DNA of 12,613 bases from Entrophospora sp. SA101 (lineage: Eukaryota; Glomeromycota; Glomeromycetes; Entrophosporales; Entrophosporaceae): assembly GCA_958430865.1 (NCBI GenBank), contig CAUDNR010004099.1:1-12613 (forward strand), read 5' to 3'. Position 1 is the first letter of the stretch; every line of letters begins with the position of its first letter. The position numbers and the translations under genes were made by a program. This document shows, one piece after another, positions 1 through 8,176 of this stretch. Under the pieces are notes generated by a model. It saw only the letters and a list, made by a program, of their open reading frames with translations, made no database searches and was not told the origin of the DNA.

Positions 1-351
1 GATCTTGTGCATCTTCCCTGATAATCGATGATAATTTAAGTAATAATAATGATATTATTTATTTGCTAAAAGAGGGCGTTGCTGCCGTCCATTCCTGGTG
101 CCCACGAAAAATTAATAAATTGATAAATAAATAAATCTCAACTTATTAATTTTGATATAAAAAATTGTTAATTCATTTTTATTAATAGCCGCGAGAATAT
201 TAATGAGAAAAGACGGGAGGGGGGTTTTTTTTTGAGAAAATAAATATCTTTATTATTTGTTATCTAAACTATTTATTAATTGGTTAATAAATATTTATTT
301 TTTTATCCAGGAAAATTGGTGATTATAATTTCCTAAATGAGGAAAAATAGA
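1..351. other. AT-rich 3' flank of SRP72, no gene seen
   Basis: This stretch lies downstream of the SRP72 stop codon. It is AT-rich apart from a short more GC-rich patch near 70-107 and a run of G then T near 215-233. No open frame of useful length, tRNA or repeat pair was found on either strand. It probably contains the SRP72 3' untranslated region and polyadenylation signals, but none can be placed with certainty. Confidence 0.5.
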
Positions 352-3110
352 TCACCATTTATTACCACCTTTCTTTTTCTTCTTTTTATTTTTATTATCA
401 CCACCACCAGGTTTTGGTTTTTGAGGGGTTTGTTGCTGCTGCTGTTCTGGTATAGATGTTGAAACAGCTGCTATTGATGATGATGATGATGATGATCCGT
501 CAGTAACATCTTTAGAAGATCCGGTGCTATTCATAATAAAACGTCATTAATTGTTGTGTTTAATAGATAAAAATATCACAATAATAATCAAATAATAATA
601 ACAACCGTTTTCCTGCAATGTTTGCGCTTCCAGTAGTGCCTATACCACCGATTCCTACAGAAACGCCTTGTGAACCTTTCATCATTTGTAGTTTCTTTTT
701 ACCTTTTACTCTGTAAGTGGATCTCTCATGTTTTGGTAACCAACGTTCAGGATCTGGTTTTATGGATGGATCATAACTTTTAGGAAGCAGAGGCTTACGT
801 TTCCTTTTCTTCTTTGGTTTATTATTTGTCGTTGATGACGATAATATATTGCCATCGATCTTTTTAACGTAACTTTTTTTGACACCAGGTACAACCTTCT
901 CGAGTGACTCGACATCAATATCCATTGTTGAAGATGTGATAACATCCGGTAAAGAACTTTCGTATTTCTCTGCCAAAGCCACATCATATTGCGAGTATGC
1001 AGCAACCAATCCTGCTATTGATTGGGTATCGGTTGGATCAGCCTTGACCAATTGTTCGAAATCCTGAGCTGCTTCGCGATATTTACCAATTTTAAGTTTA
1101 AAGGATGCGGTCTGTTTAAGAATCGATGCACTTTCTTCGCTAGAACCAACGCTACTTTTCCAAAATTCACCAGCTTCCTCCAACGCTTGAATTGCTTTTT
1201 GCGGTGAACCAGCATTCTCGTAAAGCCAGACCAATAAACCTACATAACCGGGTTTATTTTTTTCAGTGTTATCGTTGATCGAAGCTAAAAAATTGGAAAA
1301 AGATTCTAAAGCTCCGGCGGTGTTTGATTGCAAAAGTTGCAATTGTATTAACGCAAAATTGATTGGTAGAGAAGTAGGCCGAGTTTTGACGCATTCTTGT
1401 AATTCTTGGATTGCTTTTGAAGTTTTCTTTTGTAAATATGATGTAGCAACCAAAATTAAGTACAAGTAATCATTCTCGGGATAAATTTGTAATAGTTTGC
1501 GAACAGAATCTTGACAAGCTGCATACTATATGAATATATTAATATATAATATGTAAATGATTAATTTAATTGACAAAATATAACTTGCTTTCCCTCAAAA
1601 CAAAATGAATAAATAATAAACCTTATGCATGTATAATGCTAGTAATGATTCATTCATTGCTATTGTACGTTTCTGTATTCTAAATAATTTAGTTTCCAAT
1701 GGTTTTGCATTGGCAACACGTAATTTTTTTGCAGAATCAAATAACTCGGTGTCTTTCTTTGCTGCCACCAAATTATTTGATGCGATAGCTGTTACTATCA
1801 CATCTGTATCTCTAAAATCAATAAATTTTAATAAATTTTAAATTGTTGAGCATAGGAAATTTGTATGTAGAAAATTTTAAATTATAATGAATTGTTAACT
1901 TGCCTGAATTTTAATACATATTGATAAAGTTCAATAGCATCTGAAACTCTGCCTTGAAGCTGATATACATAAGCTAATTGTACATTGATTGTGGCCAATT
2001 CCTTTTCTATTTCTTGTTGACTTAATTCTTCTTCCTGAAAATATTGTCTACAAAGTTCTATTCAAAATAGTAAATATTTGTGCAAACATATGAAATTATG
2101 TTAAATATTAACTAATAATAAGAAATATAGTATACTTTGAGATAATTTTAATAATTTTTCGGCTTTTCCCAAATTTTTTAGTCCTATATAAATACATGCT
2201 GAATTATAAGCCAATTCGTATGTGGTTGATGAATCTACAACAGCATACTAATATTAATCGAAAAAAAGAGATTAATTAAATGTTAATTTCTCTGTTTTTT
2301 TTTTTCAAGCAAAAAATTAAAAAAAAAACCTTTTCAAGCAAACTTCCTCCAGAAAACAATAAAGCTGCTTTTACTGCATTGAAATTTGTTAGAATGTCAT
2401 TATAAGTATCCTCTTTCTAAAAATATTATTATATTAATTAGTTAAATTAATTAACATTTCTTTGCTAGATCATAATAATAATAATAATAATAAATATTCA
2501 ATGATGGCCAACTTTGTCTGTTTCTTTTAATAAATTATAATAAAGTTCTAATGACGTGGTGTAATCTTCAATTTTATATGCCTATTTATACAATTAATAG
2601 TTATTAATCCGTGATTTAATAATTACAACCATAACACACTTATATTCAACAATGATATCAAAATTGCTAACCACTTGAGCTTCTAAATGTCTCAAGAGAA
2701 GATCAGCATTTCCCGAAGGTTTATTATAGTTTTGCAATTGTTCAGAGATCTCTTTGAATTGATTTAGTCTGTAATGACAAAAAATCTTTTGTGATAAAAA
2801 TTGCTCATCAGGAAAATCTTTTGTTAAAAGGTCTAATGTATTTTGATATTTGCCAAGTCTAATCAATGCAACAATTTTACATTGAAGTGCGTCTTTATCA
2901 TCGGGACTCAACTGAAGAACTATTTTTAAAAGGTGAATTAGATGGAAAAAATAAAAAATTTTGAATTCGATGTTTAAAAAAAAAATCATTACTTTTATTA
3001 ACAGTTTTAAGAACTTTTACATAATCTTCTTTTTTAACTGAACGTTCTACTTCAGCGAAAAGTTGCGTGATGGTTGTAGACTCTTTTGACGCGGCATTTT
3101 GTGCAGACAT
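352..3110 (-). CDS. SRP72: Signal recognition particle subunit SRP72, nine exons
   Basis: SRP72 is the largest SRP protein. It binds SRP RNA with SRP68 and is needed for targeting secretory proteins to the ER. Exons read on the minus strand: 3110-2993, 2919-2675, 2581-2513, 2416-2330, 2247-2136, 2057-1904, 1811-1622, 1525-606, 526-352. They join in frame to about 689 residues, close to the usual 640-670. The N-terminal two thirds is helical TPR-type sequence (for example TYELAYNSACIYIGL and QLAYVYQLQGR). The C-terminal RNA-binding SRP72 domain is unmistakable: a lysine/arginine stretch, LPKSYDP, then PDPERWLPKHERSTYR at about residues 582-597. A Ser/Gln/Lys-rich tail ends in KKKKKKGGNKW, like animal SRP72 tails. 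The start ATG opens the first exon, next to a divergent gene. Introns are 73-96 bp; the sixth has a GC donor, and the last has a weak GTTGTT donor, which makes that junction the least certain. Confidence 0.95.
2472..2493. repeat. TAA/ATA trinucleotide microsatellite inside an SRP72 intron
   Basis: About seven ATA/TAA units lie in the third SRP72 intron (2417-2512). It is a simple length-variable repeat with no coding effect visible. Confidence 0.8.
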
Positions 3111-3338
3111 ATTTTTTCCTTTTTCAGTTGGGAATTTATTAAAACCAGATCTAAAAATTTTAATGCTACAAGTTACACAAATTCATTGTTTGAACACACG
3201 CACATACGTAATTGTTTCTGTCTGATGCACCGATTTAGAAACTCTTGGTGATTATCAAATGACAAGTATATCAATATAAAATTAAAAAAAAATATAATAA
3301 ATTCACAGATAATTATATATTCTTTATTTTTATCATCT
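3111..3338. promoter_or_regulatory. Shared divergent promoter region of SRP72 and ATG12
   Basis: Only 228 bp separate the start codons of two divergently transcribed genes, so both promoters and both 5' leaders must lie here. The sequence is AT-rich, with TATA-like stretches on the ATG12 side (around 3268-3320) and a slightly more GC-rich centre (around 3195-3235). No specific operator was recognised. Co-regulation is possible but is only an inference from spacing. Confidence 0.55.
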
Positions 3339-4059
3339 ATGGCAACTACAACTACTGATCAAAACAATCCAACTAATTCCACCACACTCACTGCAACAAC
3401 AACAACTACATCAACAACAATTACAACAGCATTTGTTGAACCAGTCAAAGCAACAACTATTACTACCACTACCTTAGTTGCTCAAAATCCAACAGCAGCA
3501 TTAGAAAAATTTAAAAAACCTGATTCTTCAAAAGGTATATAAATCTAAGTCTAGAATGAGTTGATCCTTTTTTTTTATTTTTACTCAAAGAAAACTCCCC
3601 AAATCTATTATATTTTAATTCAAAATAGTTGTAATACGATTTAGAGCAATAGGTAATGCACCAATACTAAAACAATTAAATTATAAAATAAATGCTGCAA
3701 ACAAGTTTCAAGCTGTGATTAAATTCTTAAGAAAAGAATTAAATTACAAGACTTCGGATCCTTTGGTATGAGTTGATTTTTATTTTTTAAATTTAAAAAA
3801 AAAAAATAGGGGAAAAAAAAACTAATTAATCATTACTTTACATGTAAATAAGTTTGTATATATAAATAGTGCATTTTCACCAGCTCCTGATGAGATTGTT
3901 GCGAATTTATTTAAGGTAAGTAGATAGATGATTTTAAGGATTTATAAATTTTGAATTTTGATGATTTAATCATTTTTTTCCCAATAATCTTCTTAGTGTT
4001 TTAGCACTGATGGAAGACAGCTTATAGTAAATTATTGTACAACTGCAGCATGGGGTTAA
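3339..4059 (+). CDS. ATG12: Ubiquitin-like autophagy protein ATG12, four exons
   Basis: ATG12 is a ubiquitin-fold modifier. Through ATG7 and ATG10 its C-terminal glycine is joined to ATG5, and the conjugate with ATG16 promotes ATG8 lipidation during autophagosome formation. Exons are 3339-3534, 3629-3765, 3853-3915 and 3997-4059, giving 152 residues. Residues 1-65 are a low-complexity tail very rich in threonine. The beta-grasp domain starts at about residue 66, with VVIRFRAIGNAPILKQ, FQAVIKFLRKEL and INSAFSPAPDEIVANLF, all characteristic of the family. The protein ends in LIVNYCTTAAWG, with the conserved Trp-Gly terminus and glycine as last residue, so no processing is needed. All three introns have GT and AG borders and join in frame. 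The first ATG was chosen because the Thr-rich leader is open from it; a later start cannot be excluded but no other Met precedes the domain. Confidence 0.95.
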
Positions 4060-4099
4060 AGAAAGAGAAAAGAATGGGAATGAATAATTGACAATAGTA

Positions 4100-4131
<32 letters not shown>

Positions 4132-5058
4132 AATAATATATTTATAGATTTTTTTTTATAAATATATTTTTTATTTGTAATAATTAATAACATATTTTTC
4201 TCTTCAAAGATTTTATATAGAATGCAAATATTTAATTTTAGATGTTATATATATATACTTGAAATTTTTAACAAATAATATTTAATATAGCTATTATTAT
4301 TATTATAATAGTAATAGGTAGATATATATAATTGATATTTCTTTTAAAAAAATTTTCTATTGTTTTTTAAATTATCATTTGGATATTACTTTTATGTTTT
4401 ACTCTTTAAATAAATTTAGATGTTCACTTCCGTTTATTCATTCATTTGTTAAATAATTTTTTGATTTTTGTTATTGTTGCCAATATACACACTTCCAATC
4501 AATTAACTACAAATACCTAGATAAAAGCGAGAACCTTTATTGTATTGGTTTTTTTTTAAAAAAAATTAATTTTACAAGTTCTCTGCACCTTATAACTTAC
4601 CCTTGTATGAGTTTTTCGGATCCTTAGTTTTTAACTAATTTTTATAAATTCTTAATTCAAATCATCGACCGACTAAATTCTAGTCCTAAGTAAAAGCTTC
4701 GCCAAACAGGAGAAATAGATAAAGCCTTCAGCAAGCAACATTTCGTCAAATGAAATGAACAAAATCTTTGATCTGTCACCAAAAGCACTATTGTATCATG
4801 TCTATTACAGTATTCATAATAAATAAACTGTATCGTCCAAGTAATAATAATAATACTAAGATCCATGCAGAAATGAAACCAATTTTGAAAAAAATTACTG
4901 ACAAGTAAAAATGAGAAAATTTGGCCAGATTTGGAAAATGAACCCTTGATATTTTTGTTAAATTTTAATCTGGGCCTCCTTTCTGTATAGGTTGAAGGTT
5001 CCATCGTCAAGTGGCAGTGGAAAATTCTAGAATCTCTACTTGGCACACTTCCCAATTG
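4060..5058. other. Intergenic DNA downstream of ATG12, no supported gene
   Basis: About 1 kb of AT-rich DNA with homopolymer runs and a trinucleotide repeat near its left end. A 132-codon frame is open on the minus strand at 4657-5055. It matches no family I recognise, has no visible splice or promoter context, and looks like chance or transposon-derived sequence. The right part (about 4570-5050) is less AT-rich than the left and may be old repeat DNA. Confidence 0.45.
4100..4131. repeat. ATG trinucleotide microsatellite, about 10.7 units
   Basis: Thirty-two uninterrupted bases of ATG/TGA repeat lie about 40 bp after the ATG12 stop codon, probably in its 3' untranslated region. The tract is perfect, so it is likely polymorphic in length between strains. 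Confidence 0.9.
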
Positions 5059-5193
5059 TGTACAATCACTGTTCGAAATTCAATCGGCGGAATCGGCGTG
5101 CACTAACCAAATATGGAAATTAACCGCAGATAATTTCTAAAATTAGATTAGTTTATGTAAAGGCGCAGTCGAATTTCGAACACTGTGTACAAT
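5059..5193. mobile_element. 119-bp MITE (5067-5185) with 8-bp target duplication
   Basis: The element runs from CACTGTTCGAAATTC (5067-5081) to GAATTTCGAACACTG (5171-5185). These ends are inverted repeats matching at 14 of 15 positions, and similarity continues weakly inward. It is flanked on both sides by TGTACAAT (5059-5066 and 5186-5193), an exact 8-bp target site duplication. The interior of about 90 bp has no coding capacity, so this is a non-autonomous miniature element. An 8-bp duplication and an outer end reading CAGTG from the right side fit the hAT superfamily. The full-length relative that moved it is not in the window. The intact duplication suggests a fairly recent insertion. Confidence 0.85.
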
Positions 5194-5942
5194 TGCGGGT
5201 TTGTAAAGTTCCCTAAAAATCGTTTCTGAAAGATAAAATGAACATCCAACATATTGAACTTAGGTGTCAGATTTCATGGAACTATTCTTTAACACTTATG
5301 CTGGGTTCCTTCCATTAACACCTTTGGGATGGAGTCTGAGCATAAGAGAAACTTCAATAGGTTCTTTGGGAAAAATCCAAATGTAATTTCAATAAAGTTC
5401 ATGGATCGCTGTCCTCCACCATTGACTTTCCATTACATCGTACCCTTTGGAGACATTAACCTTTTATTTTCAGAGAATAACAATAATTATTGTAATATTT
5501 TAATATCTGAACCTAGTTGTATTTGGATCCCCCAATTAACATATTAATAAGAGCTGATGTCAAGACAGTAACCCAGCCAATCGTCTTTTCCATTTAATAT
5601 TGTTATAAACTAATGCAAGTCCTTCGAATTTCAGCCTTGCGAATTAATTTAATAAAAAACCCCCAAGTTCATAATAAAAACCAACCATCATATTTTACAT
5701 TGTCTTGAGAATGCTCAAATATTTGCATATTAGCCTACCATTAATCACAAAGGTTCTTTCCAAAAACAAAACAGCACATGCACCTTCTACCATTTGACAA
5801 ACAACTGGAGTTTCTAGATAAATGATATATGTCCTCCACTTGCCACAAATAATTAATAATTTATATAAGATATTATTGTTAGTATTTATAATAATGATAA
5901 TAATAGAAAATTCCAAGTCATGTTAGGGTGTTAGACACAAGT
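5194..5942. other. Intergenic stretch, no supported gene
   Basis: Two short frames (5329-5547 plus, 5695-5916 minus) are open here, but neither resembles a known protein or has splice context. The base composition is less extreme than in the neighbouring intergenic DNA, which suggests old transposon-derived sequence. On the minus strand the reading GKWRTYIIYLETPVVCQMVE and what follows has a protein-like residue mix but stops within about 50 codons. I cannot assign it. Confidence 0.4.
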
Positions 5943-6000
5943 TAGAGGCCTGCACAGGTCATCATAATTGAATGATTACCCTGTATAAAAAAATAATTTG

Positions 6001-6072
6001 CAACCCGAACCCAACTTGTACACAAAAAATTATAAAAATCTCAACCCGAACCCGACTTGTACACAAAAAATT
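6001..6072. repeat. Two 31-bp subterminal repeats of the hAT element
   Basis: Copies at 6001-6031 and 6042-6072 begin CAACCCGAACCC, continue ACTTGTACACAAAAAATT, and differ at one position within the first 30 bases. The spacing is 41 bp. A weaker third copy of the start follows near 6073-6086. They are likely transposase-binding sites of the surrounding element. Confidence 0.85.
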
Positions 6073-6166
6073 TCAATCCAAACCCATTTTTTATTAACAA
6101 CGTTGTAACACAATTTTATTTAAAAAATAACTTTTGCAATTGTTAATTACAAGAAAGAAAATTTTA

Positions 6167-6641
6167 CTATAATGAGCTTCTTAATACAAGAATACTATTA
6201 ATTGTTTGTGGATTTAAATTTGAGTAAAGCTCATTAACTGTAAGTCCAGCTGCACTAAACTCTCTTTCACTAGGTGCACTGGAACATATAATAGGCAGCA
6301 AGCCTTGAAAGTCTTGGATAAACATGTTGATGGTCTTTCCATCATTCTAAAATATTAAAGTTATCATCTTTTTGTATTTTTGTTGATAAATACAAATCAA
6401 CATCATCTTTGTCATCATCTTCATCATCATTATCATCATAATATTTGCTAAAATCACCTAGCTCTACATTTGAATTTGAAGTTGAAATTGTAGTTGATAA
6501 TTTTGCTTGCATAGAATTATCATTATTATTACTGTCAGCATCAACACCATCATCATTAATTGTTAGATTACCACATTATCTTTTAATTTCATTTTTTACC
6601 CAGATGGCATCATCAGACTCCAATATTTTTAATTTTTTCAT
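6167..6641 (-). pseudogene. hAT transposase C-terminal remnant
   Basis: Read on the minus strand, this holds the end of a hAT transposase. The C-terminal dimerisation domain is clear at about 6290-6167, with ICSSAPSEREFSAAGLTVNE followed by LYSNLNPQTINSILVLRSSL and a stop; S.PSER.FS.AG is the family signature. Just upstream, FNILE, a TGA at 6344-6342, then WKDHQHVYPRLSRLA match the usual ILEWWK..yP.LS.mA segment, but in a frame that does not join directly to the dimerisation domain, so there is a frameshift near 6300. Further upstream is an Asp/Asn-rich acidic stretch and another stop near 6576. The catalytic N-terminal part is absent. It cannot make an active transposase. Confidence 0.88.
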
Positions 6642-6787
6642 AAGAGGATTGCTAATTTATATAATTCATTTAAATTCGGGTCAATTTGGGTCAAACTCGG
6701 GTCATAATTGTTATAAATTACAACCCGAACCGACTTTCGGGTTCGTGTTGGGTTGAAACACAGGACCCAACCCAATGCAGGCCTCCA

Positions 6788-7047
6788 AACTATAACCAAT
6801 AAATCAGTATATACCCTCTAAATCAACCATCGTTAATAATGCAATGTGCCATTTTCCATTGCATTACATTTGATAATATGGGGCATACTACAACAAAACC
6901 AGACAAAGTGAACATTTGCACTATCAAGGATTTCAGAGATCAAAAATTTAGTTATCATCAATATTAATATGATTTTATAATGTCATATTTGTTATCTTGT
7001 TTTTTCTTAAGTGATATATAAAACCATCCCTAATAAAAACAGTTAAT
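6788..7047. other. Intergenic stretch with a 10-bp hairpin and a TATA-like box
   Basis: No coding frame is supported. TAATGCAATG (6837-6846) and CATTGCATTA (6857-6866) form a perfect 10-bp inverted repeat with a 10-base loop. GATATATAAAACC near 7012-7024 is TATA-like and lies about 25-35 bp before the ATG of the next small frame, which is weak support for transcription of that frame. Confidence 0.4.
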
Positions 7048-7329
7048 ATGAAGCTCATTTACATCAGATCTACTATGGAACCCAAGAATTATAGTACTAT
7101 CAGAAGTATTTTAAAAAAAGAACAAGGTGAAAAAATTGCTCTTTATATTTTCAAAATAAATGATGCTCAGATGCTGGAAGCTTATCTAAGAAAAGAAAGG
7201 ATTACCTATGAAATTTACCAACAAGAAAGAAAAATAATAGATGTCAGAAAAAGAAAACAAAATGAAAGTGTACTATTACCTAACAAAAAGCAAAAATCTT
7301 TAAAAGAAAATAACTACGATTTTCTTTGA
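7048..7329 (+). CDS. Hypothetical small basic protein, 93 residues
   Basis: A single uninterrupted 93-codon frame starts at an ATG that follows an in-frame TAA, with a TATA-like box some 30 bp upstream. I do not recognise the family. The predicted product is charged and helix-prone. A second Met is at residue 10. A central stretch (about residues 43-66) is rich in Glu, Lys, Tyr and Arg, and the C-terminal part contains two basic clusters, VRKRKQ and NKKQK, spaced like a bipartite nuclear localisation signal. There is no signal peptide or membrane segment. It sits among decayed transposons, so it may be a surviving fragment of a larger element-borne gene rather than an independent gene. Open length in such AT-rich DNA is modest evidence only. 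Confidence 0.4.
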   Translation: MKLIYIRSTMEPKNYSTIRSILKKEQGEKIALYIFKINDAQMLEAYLRKERITYEIYQQERKIIDVRKRKQNESVLLPNKKQKSLKENNYDFL

Positions 7330-7394
7330 TGGTTGGAATGAATTTCAGTTTATACAGAATATTCTTTAAACTATTTTTTTATTTTCAATCAAGG

Positions 7395-7640
7395 TTATTT
7401 CTTAGTTTCTTTAACTTCAATTTGAGCAATTTGGCAATTCTGTTCCTCTTTTAACTTCTTGTTTTCCCCTTCTAATTGCTTATTATTTTTCTTCTAAACT
7501 CTTTATCTCATTTAATAGTTCCTGCTTTTGTCTCTTACCTCATTCTTCTGATTTCTCTTGAAATTTGACTATTTATTCTCTTTTGATACTTAATTCCTCT
7601 TTAGTAGTTGATAACTGCTTTCTACTAGAATTTATTATAT
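7395..7640 (-). pseudogene. Decayed coiled-coil coding remnant
   Basis: On the minus strand this region reads as heptad-like, Lys/Glu/Gln/Leu-rich sequence. RKQLSTTKEELSIKRE comes first, then after stops KRQKQELLNEIKSLEEK, then after a one-base shift near 7490 NNKQLEGENKKLKEEQNCQ, ending ETKK and TAA (7395-7397). Two in-frame stops plus the frameshift show it is broken. Long coiled coils have little family-specific signal, so the parent gene cannot be named. It lies tail to tail with the small frame at 7048-7329; whether the two were once one locus is unknown. Confidence 0.55.
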
Positions 7641-7760
7641 TATTACATATTAAGAATAGAATTTAGCTAGAGAAAGCTTATAAAGTAATGTAAAAATCAT
7701 TCAATATTATATATATAGTTCCAACTTTAAATTTATTAATATACCATTGTATTTTTTTTT

Positions 7761-7874
7761 GATATAAAGAAAGGTTTCATTCTTGGTGCAAAGGAAGATT
7801 TTGTTTTGGTACAAAGAAAAGGTTTGTTTTTGGCACAAAAAAAAGGTTTCGTTTTGATACAAAAAATTCTTTGC
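7761..7874. repeat. 24-bp tandem repeat, about 4.75 diverged units
   Basis: Four 24-bp units (7761-7784, 7785-7808, 7809-7832, 7833-7856) and a partial fifth share the pattern ATACAAAGAAAAGGTTTC-GTTTTG. Because the period is a multiple of three and no stop intervenes, the plus strand reads as an octapeptide repeat: IKKGFILG, AKEDFVLV, QRKGLFLA, QKKGFVLI, then a TAA at 7875-7877. The frame is open only from about 7740 and has no ATG, so it is not called as a gene. Confidence 0.8.
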
Positions 7875-7931
7875 TAATTGATATATATATATAGTTGAAG
7901 GAAAAGGAAATCAGAATCTAAAATGCAAATT

Positions 7932-8042
7932 TGGGAGTTGGACTAGGAAAATCGACCCCTCAGCATTTGTTACACATGATTTTTTATTAGTAAAATCATA
8001 CCAAATCTATTTTTAGAAAAAATTTTCCTAGTCCAACTCCCA
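7932..8042. repeat. Perfect 21-bp inverted repeat with 69-bp loop
   Basis: The arms 7932-7952 (starting TGGGAGTTGGACTAGG) and 8022-8042 are exact reverse complements. The loop holds a second nested hairpin, ATGATTTT (7976-7983) with AAAATCAT (7992-7999). No flanking target duplication is obvious. It could be a 111-bp miniature transposon that has lost its duplication, or a transcribed foldback. The exactness of the arms in otherwise decayed DNA suggests recent origin or some constraint. Confidence 0.85.
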
Positions 8043-8176
8043 TATTACAAAATTGGAAGATGCAAAAATAAATCTTTCCGTTATATTTGTGAAACTGGAC
8101 TATCAATATGTGCAACAAAAAGGAAAATATTATTAGCATGTTAAGAATTATATATTAATTATTGTTTCAAAGAAAA

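Larger units (their letters stand above)
5943..6787 (-). mobile_element. Decayed hAT-family DNA transposon, about 845 bp
   Basis: The left end TAGAGGCCTGCA (5943-5954) and the inverted right end (6776-6787) match at 11 of 12 positions. The left end fits the YARNG start typical of hAT ends. Inside each end lie subterminal copies of a CAACCCGAACC motif: two 41 bp apart on the left, and further direct and inverted copies at 6675-6770 on the right. Such clustered motifs are typical transposase-binding repeats. The core carries the remains of a hAT transposase on the minus strand. Compared with autonomous hAT elements (usually over 2.5 kb) most of the transposase is missing, so this is an internally deleted and mutated relic. 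No clear 8-bp target duplication is left (acacaagt against aactataa). Confidence 0.8.

Noticed and set aside
760..1469. Several 60-80 codon frames on both strands inside SRP72
   Set aside because: They overlap the large SRP72 exon in other frames and are shadows of it.
4657..5055. 132-codon minus-strand frame as a gene
   Set aside because: No family resemblance, residues rich in Ile/Tyr/Phe as expected from AT-rich chance reading, no splice or promoter context, and it ends next to a MITE insertion.
5329..5547. 72-codon plus-strand frame and the minus frame at 5695-5916 as genes
   Set aside because: Both are short, unrecognised and lie in probable repeat DNA; nothing distinguishes them from chance frames.
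6001..6072. Telomeric repeat tract
   Set aside because: The CCCGAACCC motif resembles telomere-like strings, but copies are 41 bp apart and belong to the hAT element ends.
6445..6756. 103-codon plus-strand frame inside the hAT element
   Set aside because: It lies opposite the transposase remnant, and its content is the complement of that coding and of the subterminal repeats.
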